This document shows, piece after piece, positions 26,342 to 34,528 of a stretch of DNA of 64,000 bases. Numbering within the stretch: the stretch's first letter is position 1; each line of letters starts with the position of its first letter. Origin of the DNA: JAVBNT01 sp031551355 (GTDB taxonomy: Bacteria; Vulcanimicrobiota; CADAWZ01); contig JAVBNT010000001.1 in NCBI GenBank assembly GCA_031551355.1, forward strand, positions 124,001-188,000, given 5' to 3'. Made by a program: the position numbers and the translations under genes. The notes under the pieces are model-generated. The model was not told the DNA's origin. It did not search any database and was given only the letters and a program-made list of their open reading frames with translations.

Positions 26342-26792
26342 TAAAGTATACATTTGCCGTAATACCTGGGAGGTGCACTTTTATTGCCGGGCTATATCAT
26401 ACAACTTTTGATTAAACTATTTTTTAATACACATCCTGCCGGTTTTTGAGATTTAACCTAGTTTTTGAATTTTTATACCAAGTTATATGCAAATGGATGT
26501 TAATAGGGAAATAGATTTTAATTATAATGAAAACGGCACAGAATTCCGGGTGTTAAGGCAAAAGAGGGGGCTGTCGTGCTAACGGCGGCTCCTTTTGTTC
26601 AAGAAAAAATGCGGTTAATAATGGAAAGGTTTCTTACAGGAAGGGTTGGCTTTTTAAGCTAGTATTTTATGCCGATTTTGACATCTCTGGCTCTCTTCCT
26701 AGGGCACAGGTCACGGAGAATAAATGCCAGTAAAAACTCTCTGTGTTCTCCTCTCCTCTGTGAGAAACCCTTTTCTTTTAACTTAATTGGCT
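26342..26792. other. Gene-free interval with repeats
   Basis: The 451-bp gap between the sigma factor and the kinase gene holds no credible gene. It contains the GGGGCTGTCG hairpin (26567-26592) and the dispersed repeat copy 2 (26646-26794). The first 200 bp are AT-rich and show nothing recognisable. Confidence 0.6.
26567..26592 (+). repeat. Hairpin repeat shared with 33398-33423
   Basis: A 26-nt sequence that differs at one position from 33398-33423. As RNA it folds into a 10-bp stem, including G-U pairs, with a UGCUAA loop. It is followed by CTTTTG here, so it could work as a weak terminator for the sigma factor transcript. Confidence 0.6.
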
Positions 26793-26794
26793 TT
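26646..26794 (+). repeat. Dispersed repeat copy 2 with flanking direct repeats
   Basis: The segment 26654-26786 starts TTAAGCTA and ends with the complement of TTAAGTTA. It is flanked by TTGGCTTT at 26646-26653 and 26787-26794. The interior matches 58983-59095 at roughly three quarters of positions (GATTTTGACATCT, CACGGAG, ATAAATG, CTCTGTGTTCTCCTCT). The right direct repeat reaches the stop codon of the kinase gene. It looks like a short non-autonomous insertion; the 8-bp target duplication is inferred. Confidence 0.55.
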
Positions 26795-28886
26795 ATATAT
26801 GTTTCCAAAGATACAGATTGTTGCCGGCTGTGGCTACGAAATGTATTGAGTGTCCGTAAGTGCCCATAGCTATTTTTGTGAATGGTGATTCGGTATTTTT
26901 ATGTATAACGGTATTCATTTTGCTTGGCAGATCCCATATCCTTATTGTTCCGTCTTCTGAAGATGAACATATATAAGGTTTGTCCGCCGTATACGCCAAT
27001 GAGTTTACGGCACCCATATCACCACAACTGAGGACTTTTACCACCTGCAGAGAGCGCATGTTCCAGAGAATGATATTACCGTCGGCTCCTCCGGAGGCAA
27101 GAACTTTGTCATTCGGCGCAATTTCCAGTGCCGTTATATTTGCTCTGTGCTCTTTGGCACTGGCAACAATCATTCTGCTTTGTGTATGCCACAGGCGGAG
27201 CGTGCCGTTTTCATGTGCGGAGATAAAATTCACACCGTTGGAAGAAATTGCCAGATTACTTATGGGACTTTCATCGTAATTTATTAATGAATGCTTTTGA
27301 ATTGCATAATCATATACAACCAGTTTTCCGTTTTTATATGCGATAATGACGGACATTTCCATCGGAATGAAGAGTATTTTTGAGATACTGCCGAACTGTT
27401 CGTTTAATCTTGATATTTCTATATGTCCTTTTGTATCAACAACCAGACATTCAAAAGTTTTAGAGTTAAAGGCCATATGTTTTCCCGAATCGGAAAACGC
27501 CAGTGTAAGCAGGCCTGGAAACGCTGTATTCATCGACCATATTTTATTCAGCGAGGTGATGTCTTTTAAATGGACTTCTCCTTTTTTGTCGGTATATGCC
27601 AAAAGCTCCCTTTCCGGATGAAATTTTATATCCGTTATCGAGGACAAATTGTCGAAAACCGCGGAAATTTCTCTGAATTTATGTGAATACAAATAAAGAT
27701 TATCCATAATCATTTTTTCTTCGGGTGTCAGCCTTGCAAAGCTTATATCATCAGGCCGAAGTGTTTCCCTGACGGGGTCCGGCTCCGGTTCGATCTGCGG
27801 AACCATAGGGCTATAGCTTTTTTGTGTCAGCAGCGGAGGTTCACCTGTAACAATCGGCTGATCGAGCGTAAATGAAATATTGCCTCCCGAGCCTAAATTA
27901 GAAAAAGAATCAAGGCTTCCCGGCATGCTGAAAGAACCAAGTCCCGGAAGTTCATTGAATGAATCCGCCGGCGGTGCTTCTTTTTTCTTCGTGTCGTCGG
28001 CTGTAAGTGCCTCAAGCATTTCCGCCGCATTTTTCCAGCGATCCCTATGATTCAGCTCCAAGGCTTTGGTAATTACGTCATTTATATCATTTGATAAGTC
28101 GGGCAGAATCTCTCTCAGAGGCTGAAATTGAAACGGTACACGCGGGTGTTTGCCGGAAAGAAGTTCATGCATTGTTGCTGCCAGAGCATACAAATCGGAA
28201 ACAGGCAATGGATTGCCCATATACTGTTCCGGAGGGGCGTAACCCACGGTTCCTATTTCCGTCTTCGGTGCCCCGCTGTCATTTGAAAGCGATCTCGCAA
28301 TACCGAAATCGATCAGTATGGTACTGTTGTCGGCTGTGCGGATCATAATATTGGCAGGCTTGATATCCCTGTAGATGATCGGCTCCGGTTGATTATGAAG
28401 ATAATCAAGTATGCTCAATATGTCCCCGGCTATTTGTTTTACTCTTTCCTCAGGGAGGCGGTTTTGAGGAAATTTTTTCACAAGTTCATTAAGATCCGAG
28501 CCGATAACAAAATCCATTACCAGATAAAATCTTCCGAGATCTTCGAAATAATCAATAACCCTCGGTAAATTGGGATGATCCAGTGATGCAAGCAAAGTCG
28601 CTTCCCGCTGAAACCGCTCTGTGGCTTCAATGCGTTCCTGCTCATTGCTGAACGACTCTATCATCTCTTTCAGCGCCCAGTTTTTTTGCAGCCTTTTATC
28701 AAGAACTTCATAGACTGCTCCCATACCGCCGCTTTTTATCGGACGTATAACTTCATACCTGTTTTGCACAAGTGTGCCCGGTTTCAGATATTGACCTGCA
28801 GCAGCCTTGGGTTTGCTTTTTTTCTGAGGATCTTGTGCCTGCTCTTTGTTTTCCTGCAAAGCGGCTGCGTCCATATCTTTGCTCAT
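26793..28886 (-). CDS. Ser/Thr protein kinase with WD40 repeats
   Basis: A 697-residue protein. Kinase domain at about 42-300 with IKSGGMGAVYEV (glycine loop), the Lys in NWALKEM, YRDIKPANI (catalytic loop), IDFGIARS (DFG) and GTVGYAPPEQY; all catalytic residues are intact. A low-complexity linker (about 300-400) leads to WD40-type repeats (about 410-695), seen as SGGADGNIILWN and SSSEDGTIRIWD. No membrane helix, so cytoplasmic. The propeller probably selects partners. Two further kinase-like genes in this window lack catalytic residues and could be regulators; that link is inference. Confidence 0.93.
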   Translation of the reverse strand: MSKDMDAAALQENKEQAQDPQKKSKPKAAAGQYLKPGTLVQNRYEVIRPIKSGGMGAVYEVLDKRLQKNWALKEMIESFSNEQERIEATERFQREATLLASLDHPNLPRVIDYFEDLGRFYLVMDFVIGSDLNELVKKFPQNRLPEERVKQIAGDILSILDYLHNQPEPIIYRDIKPANIMIRTADNSTILIDFGIARSLSNDSGAPKTEIGTVGYAPPEQYMGNPLPVSDLYALAATMHELLSGKHPRVPFQFQPLREILPDLSNDINDVITKALELNHRDRWKNAAEMLEALTADDTKKKEAPPADSFNELPGLGSFSMPGSLDSFSNLGSGGNISFTLDQPIVTGEPPLLTQKSYSPMVPQIEPEPDPVRETLRPDDISFARLTPEEKMIMDNLYLYSHKFREISAVFDNLSSITDIKFHPERELLAYTDKKGEVHLKDITSLNKIWSMNTAFPGLLTLAFSDSGKHMAFNSKTFECLVVDTKGHIEISRLNEQFGSISKILFIPMEMSVIIAYKNGKLVVYDYAIQKHSLINYDESPISNLAISSNGVNFISAHENGTLRLWHTQSRMIVASAKEHRANITALEIAPNDKVLASGGADGNIILWNMRSLQVVKVLSCGDMGAVNSLAYTADKPYICSSSEDGTIRIWDLPSKMNTVIHKNTESPFTKIAMGTYGHSIHFVATAGNNLYLWKHI

Positions 28887-28935
28887 TATTTGTGTTTCTC
28901 CATTGAAAATACTATTTCCGGGTTTAGTTAAAAAT

Positions 28936-30048
28936 TCACTTTATACCTTTATTAATCCTGCTTTCCTTATTATACATTGCCACAATCCTGTAGTAAGGAT
29001 CCAATTTGCCGAAACAGCCGTTTATATCTGCTTTGTATAATTTTAAAAGCTTGGGAAACAGCTCGTGTTGCATCAGTTCCAATCGCTGTTTTTCATCTCT
29101 GCGTGCAATTTCTCTCGACAGCAGATGATTTTTTATCAGGAACTCAACGTTTTTTATTGTTTTTTCTGCAAATCCGAGTCTGGTCATTATCCCGGCTGCT
29201 TTTACCGCTCCTATTGATGCATGGCCCGGAAATCTTCTGTTGATATCCATGGTTGCAGTGCACGGCTTGGCGACATCATGCATAAGTGTTGCCATAGCCA
29301 GAGTGATATCCGGGGAAGAAAGATGCCTGAAACACTCAATTGTATGGGTAAAAACATCTCCCTCCGGGTGATGTTCCTTGTCCTGGAAGACGTCCTTAAG
29401 CTCCGACAGTTCGGGGATGCACATTTCCAGCAGACCTGATGAATGGGCAATTTTGAGTGGTTCATACGGTTCCCGGCAGGTGAGTATCAGTCGGAGGATA
29501 TACTTAACATCCCCGGCATCGGGAAAACTTGAAAGCCTGATGGATTCAATCCGGCTGTGAGAGTCTTTCCCGATCAGGAAATTATGATTAAAAATAAGGT
29601 GCAGTATCTCAGCCAGTGATACGGGCGACAGCTTTGTTTCCTCGTTTATAACAATGCGGTTTGCTTTTATATCGCTGTAAACGTTCAAAGGATCATAAAA
29701 AACATCTTTTAAAGGGGAATAAAAAAGAGACAGTACTGGAACATTACTGTCTTTGGCAATTTTTTTCAATTGAATAAATATGTTTTTATTATTAGGCAAT
29801 GAGTTGCAGAAATTTATGCATACATTATCCCTGATGATCCTGCAGTCTATTGACGGGTTAACGGAATATTCAATATCTTCCCACAGATAACCCAGATCGG
29901 TGATGCTCGCATCCGTCTGTATATTGAAGCTCTGCATCTCGGAACTTTTATTTTTATAGAAAGATATTGCTTCCAATCCGCAAAGTATCGTTTCAAAGCC
30001 TTTGTCTGCAAGCGGACTTAAAATTGATTTTAAGGAAAAGTTGTTCAT
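28936..30048 (-). CDS. HD-domain protein related to CCA-adding enzymes, nucleotidyltransferase half degenerate
   Basis: A 370-residue protein with the architecture of tRNA nucleotidyltransferases. The C-terminal half is an intact HD phosphohydrolase: THTIECFRHL, LMHDVAKP, GHASIGA and KADINGCF. The N-terminal half retains outline similarity (LCGLEAISF, DPLNVYSDIKANRI). It lacks the GGxVRD and DxD catalytic motifs and the RRDFTINA segment. It is therefore likely not a CCA enzyme; the HD part may act on cyclic nucleotides or phosphates. The ATG overlaps the stop of the exported-protein gene upstream (4 bp). Confidence 0.75.
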   Translation of the reverse strand: MNNFSLKSILSPLADKGFETILCGLEAISFYKNKSSEMQSFNIQTDASITDLGYLWEDIEYSVNPSIDCRIIRDNVCINFCNSLPNNKNIFIQLKKIAKDSNVPVLSLFYSPLKDVFYDPLNVYSDIKANRIVINEETKLSPVSLAEILHLIFNHNFLIGKDSHSRIESIRLSSFPDAGDVKYILRLILTCREPYEPLKIAHSSGLLEMCIPELSELKDVFQDKEHHPEGDVFTHTIECFRHLSSPDITLAMATLMHDVAKPCTATMDINRRFPGHASIGAVKAAGIMTRLGFAEKTIKNVEFLIKNHLLSREIARRDEKQRLELMQHELFPKLLKLYKADINGCFGKLDPYYRIVAMYNKESRINKGIK

Positions 30049-30956
30049 AGATTTTCAAGATGGAGCATAGCCTGCTTTTTAAATTCCTGACCTGTCTGTT
30101 TTGCTTTTTCCGATTTTTCCTTTAATTCTTCTAGATTTGCTTCGTTAAAATTTCCTGTGTATTTAGCGATCGTTTTCAGAAAGGACTCGCTGTCAGCCGC
30201 TCCTTCCGTCATCAGGCTGTGCAGATGTGCAACGCTTGCCGGAGCTTCATACGCTTTATACGTTTCCGTGATTTCCGACATATTTTGTACGATGCCGGAG
30301 ATTTTATTCTTTAGCTCTTGATTTTTTTCCGGATTTTCATAAAAATACAAATCCAGAAGCAGCATTTCGGCATCAAGGGAAACCTTTCTTTGCCTTTCCG
30401 CTATCGGCATCATATCCGTTCTCCAGCTTAGATACTCTTTTTGAGCGTTATTCATTGATGCGTGGTCTGCCGTTCCCAGCAGCCATAATTCTTTTTTTGC
30501 CGCTGCGGATAAGTAACAATATACTGACTCCGTCTGTTTTTTAAGTATTCTTTCAATGTTTTTTTTACTTTCCAAATCTATGTCTTTTATTTCGCGTATC
30601 TGCTTTTCTACCGATTCGGGTAAGATATCCATAGCTCTGGAATATTCTTTTTTGAATTTGATTATATTCCGGCTTCCTTCTTCACGCAGACAGCCTACGG
30701 TTGATTGAAGCGACAAAACCTGGACTTTTAATTTTTTAAGCTCGACTCCGGCTTTATACGGCTCCAGGCTTCCCGACATCCAGGCAGAAAAAACATGTCT
30801 TGATTCTTCTATAGAGGTCATCGCTTCTGCGGATACATCATCCGTTTGTTGCAGAGCAGTCAGCAATTCCTTTATTTCCGTATTTTTACATTGCCCTGCT
30901 GCTGCTGCCGAAAAGATTATTAAGAACAGTGTAATTATAATTTTAATAGTTTTCAT
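30045..30956 (-). CDS. Exported helical protein, unknown function
   Basis: A 303-residue protein with a signal peptide (positively charged start, hydrophobic core to about residue 20, AAAAGQC, where the Cys could be a lipobox residue). The remainder is almost entirely helical, rich in Glu and Lys. No family recognised. It is translationally coupled to the HD-domain gene downstream. Confidence 0.65.
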   Translation of the reverse strand: MKTIKIIITLFLIIFSAAAAGQCKNTEIKELLTALQQTDDVSAEAMTSIEESRHVFSAWMSGSLEPYKAGVELKKLKVQVLSLQSTVGCLREEGSRNIIKFKKEYSRAMDILPESVEKQIREIKDIDLESKKNIERILKKQTESVYCYLSAAAKKELWLLGTADHASMNNAQKEYLSWRTDMMPIAERQRKVSLDAEMLLLDLYFYENPEKNQELKNKISGIVQNMSEITETYKAYEAPASVAHLHSLMTEGAADSESFLKTIAKYTGNFNEANLEELKEKSEKAKQTGQEFKKQAMLHLENL

Positions 30957-31020
30957 TGGTTATTGTTATCTTTCTTTTAATAATATATGCCTTCAAATTT
31001 AAAACTTTTGGATTAAATTA

Positions 31021-31047
31021 AAAAAACCTCTTTTTCAGAGGTTTTTT
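31021..31047 (-). terminator. Intrinsic terminator after the YqzL-like gene
   Basis: AAAAAACCTC and GAGGTTTTTT flank a 7-base loop. On the minus strand it follows the microprotein gene by 34 bp and ends in a run of T. It also insulates the exported-protein gene. Confidence 0.8.
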
Positions 31048-31080
31048 CTATTCATTTCATATATTAAATTATCTTTTTAT

Positions 31081-31164
31081 TTACTTATCATCCTTATACA
31101 ATAAATATGCTGTAGGCGAGCCGGTGTTTTTAAAAATTTCCCAGTAGAATTCAGATTCTATCAT
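31081..31164 (-). CDS. yqzL: YqzL-like microprotein
   Basis: A 27-codon gene on the minus strand with GAGGTGG 8 bases before the ATG and a terminator after it. The product begins MIESEFYWEIFKNTG and ends AYLLYKDDK. The pattern of an aromatic W, then F, then NTG or TG, then AYLLYK is that of the YqzL family of very small proteins known mainly from Firmicutes. Function unknown. Its own ribosome-binding site and terminator make it a complete transcription unit. Confidence 0.75.
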   Translation of the reverse strand: MIESEFYWEIFKNTGSPTAYLLYKDDK

Positions 31165-31352
31165 TATTCATTCCACCTCATTTTATTTATTTTTTTGTCT
31201 GTGAAAATATCTCAATTTTTAAGGATTTATCCAAGATTTTCTTATCACATAAGTTACTATATCATATCCAAATTGCTTTTGCAAGCTATTTTTTGTTAAA
31301 ATTTTACGAAATCGTAACTTTTATAAGAAAACTAATAATTTTGTGTAAATCA

Positions 31353-31382
31353 TTGACTTTATTATTCTTAAGGATATATAGT
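31353..31382 (+). promoter_or_regulatory. Candidate promoter of the DUF2059 gene
   Basis: TTGACT (31353-31358) and TATAGT (31377-31382) with an 18-bp spacer, 39 bp before the ATG. AAAAGGAG precedes the start. The remaining sequence between 31165 and 31352 is AT-rich with nothing else recognised. Confidence 0.5.
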
Positions 31383-31421
31383 TAGAATTATGTATTTTTT
31401 TGTATAAAAGGAGATTTTGCC

Positions 31422-32294
31422 ATGAAGAAAATTCTGTTGTTTATTTTTATGATTTTTGTTTTTCATGTAATTCCCGCATATGCTGACACCGATGGGCAGC
31501 CAAAAGAAATAGACCCGGCAAAAAGGGCTGACATTGTAAAACTTATGGATGTGCTAAACTTCAAAAATACCGTGAAAACTACTATTGAACAGTCATTTGC
31601 GATATATGAAAAGTCTATGCCTTCTGATCCTGACTTGAAGGAGTTTATTACGGAGTTTATGGATTCCATTGATTATGATTCAATGGCGGAACAGTGTATT
31701 CCGATATATGACAAGTATCTTGAGCACGAGGATATCAAATCGATAACTGATTTTTACAATTCCCCCTCCGGAAAAAAACTACTTAAGTCGATACCGGCTT
31801 TTATCAGGGATGCTTTTGCTTTTTCCCAGAAGTGGACCGAAGACTTATTTACGTATGTCGGCGTGATGATGGACACCTCAAAACCGAGAGTTTCCGGAAA
31901 TATTGCTTCTTCTAAAAAGAGTAATTCCCAATCCAGACATAAAAAGATTGTGTACGAGTTTATGGAAGTATCCGGTCTGAACAGGAAAATGGGCAGCTAT
32001 TATGACAGTATATTCTCTTCATTAAAGAGTTCGGCAGATATAAAAATATCTCCGGAGGATTGGCAAAAAATCGAGACAAAGTTTGCAAAAGATGATTTTA
32101 TCGGTTTTTGTGCCGATATTTATGAAAAAAACCTTGATGAAAGCACTCTTGCCGATCTTGTCACTTACTACAAAAGCCCCGCCGGCAAGAAATATCTTGA
32201 AGTGGAAGAATCAATTAATAATGAATGCGGCGAAGTCGGAGCCAAGGTCGGCAGGGAACTCTCCGAGAAAATTCTGCAAAAATTTAAGAAATGA
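31422..32294 (+). CDS. Secreted protein with two DUF2059 domains
   Basis: A 290-residue protein. The signal peptide ends near AYADTDG (about residue 22). Two related halves each carry the DUF2059 core: ITDFYNSPSGKKLL (about 106-119) and LVTYYKSPAGKKYLE (about 246-260). DUF2059 proteins are exported and of unknown function. The gene has its own promoter and ribosome-binding site. Confidence 0.85.
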   Translation: MKKILLFIFMIFVFHVIPAYADTDGQPKEIDPAKRADIVKLMDVLNFKNTVKTTIEQSFAIYEKSMPSDPDLKEFITEFMDSIDYDSMAEQCIPIYDKYLEHEDIKSITDFYNSPSGKKLLKSIPAFIRDAFAFSQKWTEDLFTYVGVMMDTSKPRVSGNIASSKKSNSQSRHKKIVYEFMEVSGLNRKMGSYYDSIFSSLKSSADIKISPEDWQKIETKFAKDDFIGFCADIYEKNLDESTLADLVTYYKSPAGKKYLEVEESINNECGEVGAKVGRELSEKILQKFKK

Positions 32295-32396
32295 GAGTGA
32301 ATGCCGATAACAAGGGAAAAGGATCGGTTTGCAGAATATCTATTAAATGTAATGCCTTATTAGGCTTTCGTTAAAGTATTTTTTAGGAGGTATTTT

Positions 32397-33371
32397 ATGT
32401 CCGGCGTATTTGATATTATTCTTCTTCTTGCCTTGCCTGCTTCAGGCAAATCCGAGACCAGAAAATTTATAGCAATGCAGGATGAGGATAAGAAAAAAAA
32501 TGTCTTTCATTTAGGTAAAGACGCTCAAATGGATGATTTTCCTTATGTTCACATGATGAGAGTTATTGATATTGAACTTAAAAAACTCGGTGAAGACTAT
32601 ATATTCTATCATGCTCCCGACAAAAATTTCAAAGACCCGCTTACCTGGGGCGTCTTAACACATATGCTGAATCAGGATTATGAATGTTTGGTTCTTAAAA
32701 AGAAAGCAATAGATACGACGGTTGAAGAGCTCTACCATAGAATTGATGCCGCAAGACTTGCGATCAATGCCGAACCTATTTTTTACAAAAACGGCAAAGC
32801 ACTTATCGATGAAACTAAACTCAAAAAAGTATCTGACGCTTTAAGTGAAGAGTATCGAAAAATGCAGGAAGAAAGAAAAACTCAAATGCCCGAAGATATG
32901 AACGGTGCCACTTTGATTGTTGAATTTGCCAGAGGCGGAGCAGACGGACTTACGCCGCCGCTTCCTTTCGGATATGAGTATAATTTAAAACTTCTAAGCC
33001 CTGAAATACTTGAAAAAGCCTCCATTCTTTATGTATGGGTAACTCCGGAGGAATCAAGGCGTAAAAACCGCGAACGCGAAGATCCTAATGATCCCGGAAG
33101 CATACTTGCTCATTGTGTGCCTGACATCGTGATGTATAATGAATATGGATGCGATGACATGGATTATCTTGTAAACAAATCCGATAAACCCGGCTTTATT
33201 AAGGTTGAAAGACCTGAAAAAACTTATTATCTGCCGATAGCCCGTTTTGACAACAGACAGGATAAAACGTCCTTTGTCCGCAGTGAACCATGGAATGAGG
33301 CCGATGCAAAGGCGCTTTACGATGGATTGAGCAGCGGATTTATTGAACTCTGGAAAAGACGCAATTCTTAA
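32397..33371 (+). CDS. P-loop NTPase of unknown function
   Basis: A 324-residue protein with an N-terminal Walker A, LPASGKSE (about 14-21), after a hydrophobic strand. This resembles small-molecule or nucleotide kinases of the adenylylsulphate/AAA kinase type. Further motifs include FARGGADG and WVTPEESRRKNRERE, an Arg-rich segment that could be a lid. TTAGGAGG precedes the ATG. No precise family recognised; substrate unknown. Confidence 0.75.
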   Translation: MSGVFDIILLLALPASGKSETRKFIAMQDEDKKKNVFHLGKDAQMDDFPYVHMMRVIDIELKKLGEDYIFYHAPDKNFKDPLTWGVLTHMLNQDYECLVLKKKAIDTTVEELYHRIDAARLAINAEPIFYKNGKALIDETKLKKVSDALSEEYRKMQEERKTQMPEDMNGATLIVEFARGGADGLTPPLPFGYEYNLKLLSPEILEKASILYVWVTPEESRRKNREREDPNDPGSILAHCVPDIVMYNEYGCDDMDYLVNKSDKPGFIKVERPEKTYYLPIARFDNRQDKTSFVRSEPWNEADAKALYDGLSSGFIELWKRRNS

Positions 33372-33397
33372 TTAGTATTTTACAGATAGTTTTTTAC

Positions 33398-33808
33398 GGG
33401 GCTGTCGTGCTAACGGCGGCCCCATAAACATGGAATAAAAGATAGCGGTCACCGGGCTTAGCCCGGCAAAACCGGCTTTGGCCGGTTCAAATATAATTGT
33501 AAAAATGGTGAAAAATTAAGAAAAGGATAGCAAAAGGCTATAAAGCAAGCTATTTTTCGCCATTTTCTGTCGTGCTAAGCGGGCCTGGAAAGGTCCGCTT
33601 AGCACGACGGCCCCTTTATGATAAAAAGATAATAGTCAGCGCCTGTAGGGCGCTTAATTCCGGCATTTGCCGGATAAATAGAATCAAGGAAAATCGGGGG
33701 AAACTGTGAGAGAATATTCTCAAGAGCACAGAATCAACTGTTTTTCCCGATTTTGTGTCCTGCTAAGTGGGACTTTTCCAGGCCCACTTAGCAGGACGCC
33801 CCTTTTTT
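33398..33808. repeat. Tandem array of hairpin modules (REPIN/BIME-like)
   Basis: CTGTCGTGCTAA or its variant recurs at about 33402, 33567 and 33755. Two full modules each contain, in order, two GC-rich hairpins (33452-33466 and 33470-33487; 33638-33654 and 33659-33674) and a long stem with AAAAT/ATTTT ends (33502-33515 with 33553-33566; 33690-33704 with 33740-33754) that encloses an inner hairpin. Junctions are long inverted repeats (33569-33608 and 33757-33797). Stem sequences differ between modules but remain paired. The array fills the gene-free interval 33372-33829. Confidence 0.75.
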
Positions 33809-33829
33809 TAAGGGAATCTTTTATTCATT

Positions 33830-34528
33830 ATGTATTTAGTTTTAGTAGTGGTTATTGGCACGACAGCCGTTCTTTTTGCATCGTATTCGCTTGTTCTTGT
33901 GGGCAAAATATTTGAACTTAACAAGCTGAGGAAAGATTATGCGTCTATAAAAATTTCTGCCGTGAAAGATCTTCATTCCGGCTCCGGTCGCGTCAGACTG
34001 AGAGGGGCTGCTACGTCATCGGCAAAAGGTTTTCCCTCTGTTTTGGCATCGCTGCCGTCTTTTTATTCAAGGCTTTTGGTTGTCGGTCAAAAAGGTCGGC
34101 GCGTTAAACCGTATGAAAAGAAGCGGTTAACGGGATTTGAGATAAAAAATGATTCCGCAGGTATTTCGGTAGACCCCGGTAAAGCGCGCTTTATTGTTGA
34201 CAGAAAAATTTTGCAGCCGTCAGAGGTTAAGAATAATGTTGCCGACCTGCTTCCCGAATACCTTAAAGGATGTTTTTCCGATCTTTTATTTATGGAAGAA
34301 TATCTTGCAGAGGGTTCCAGAGTTACTGCGATAGGAAATGTCCGCAGTGATTCTGCAGGAAATCTGGTTTTGGCGGCAGAAAAAAACAAGCCCCTTATTA
34401 TCTCCCAGTGTTCCGATGAAGCTTTTCAGCTTATACATTTCAGGTTTTTTGTAAGGCTTGTTCTTCTCTTTATGTCGATGATGCTAACGGCTCTTATAAT
34501 GTTTTATTTACTGTTTTTATTCTGCTGA
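33830..34528 (+). CDS. GIDE-domain-like membrane protein
   Basis: A 232-residue protein with a membrane helix at each end (about 2-22 and 206-230). The middle matches the pattern of GIDE domains known from mitochondrial MUL1 and bacterial relatives: GSGRVRLRGAA, FEIKNDSAGISVDPGKA, EEYLAEGSRVTAIGNV and LIISQ. No RING finger is present. The bacterial role is unknown. The 3' end overlaps the convergent coiled-coil gene by 25 bp. Start lacks a strong ribosome-binding site. Confidence 0.65.
   Translation: MYLVLVVVIGTTAVLFASYSLVLVGKIFELNKLRKDYASIKISAVKDLHSGSGRVRLRGAATSSAKGFPSVLASLPSFYSRLLVVGQKGRRVKPYEKKRLTGFEIKNDSAGISVDPGKARFIVDRKILQPSEVKNNVADLLPEYLKGCFSDLLFMEEYLAEGSRVTAIGNVRSDSAGNLVLAAEKNKPLIISQCSDEAFQLIHFRFFVRLVLLFMSMMLTALIMFYLLFLFC

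Noticed and set aside
26669..26869. Small gene between the sigma factor and the kinase
   Set aside because: It lies in the dispersed repeat and runs antisense into the kinase gene, without a ribosome-binding site.
33398..33808. CRISPR array
   Set aside because: The recurring motif is spaced 165 and 188 bp apart, is itself part of inverted repeats, and the intervening sequences are homologous to each other rather than unique spacers. No cas genes.
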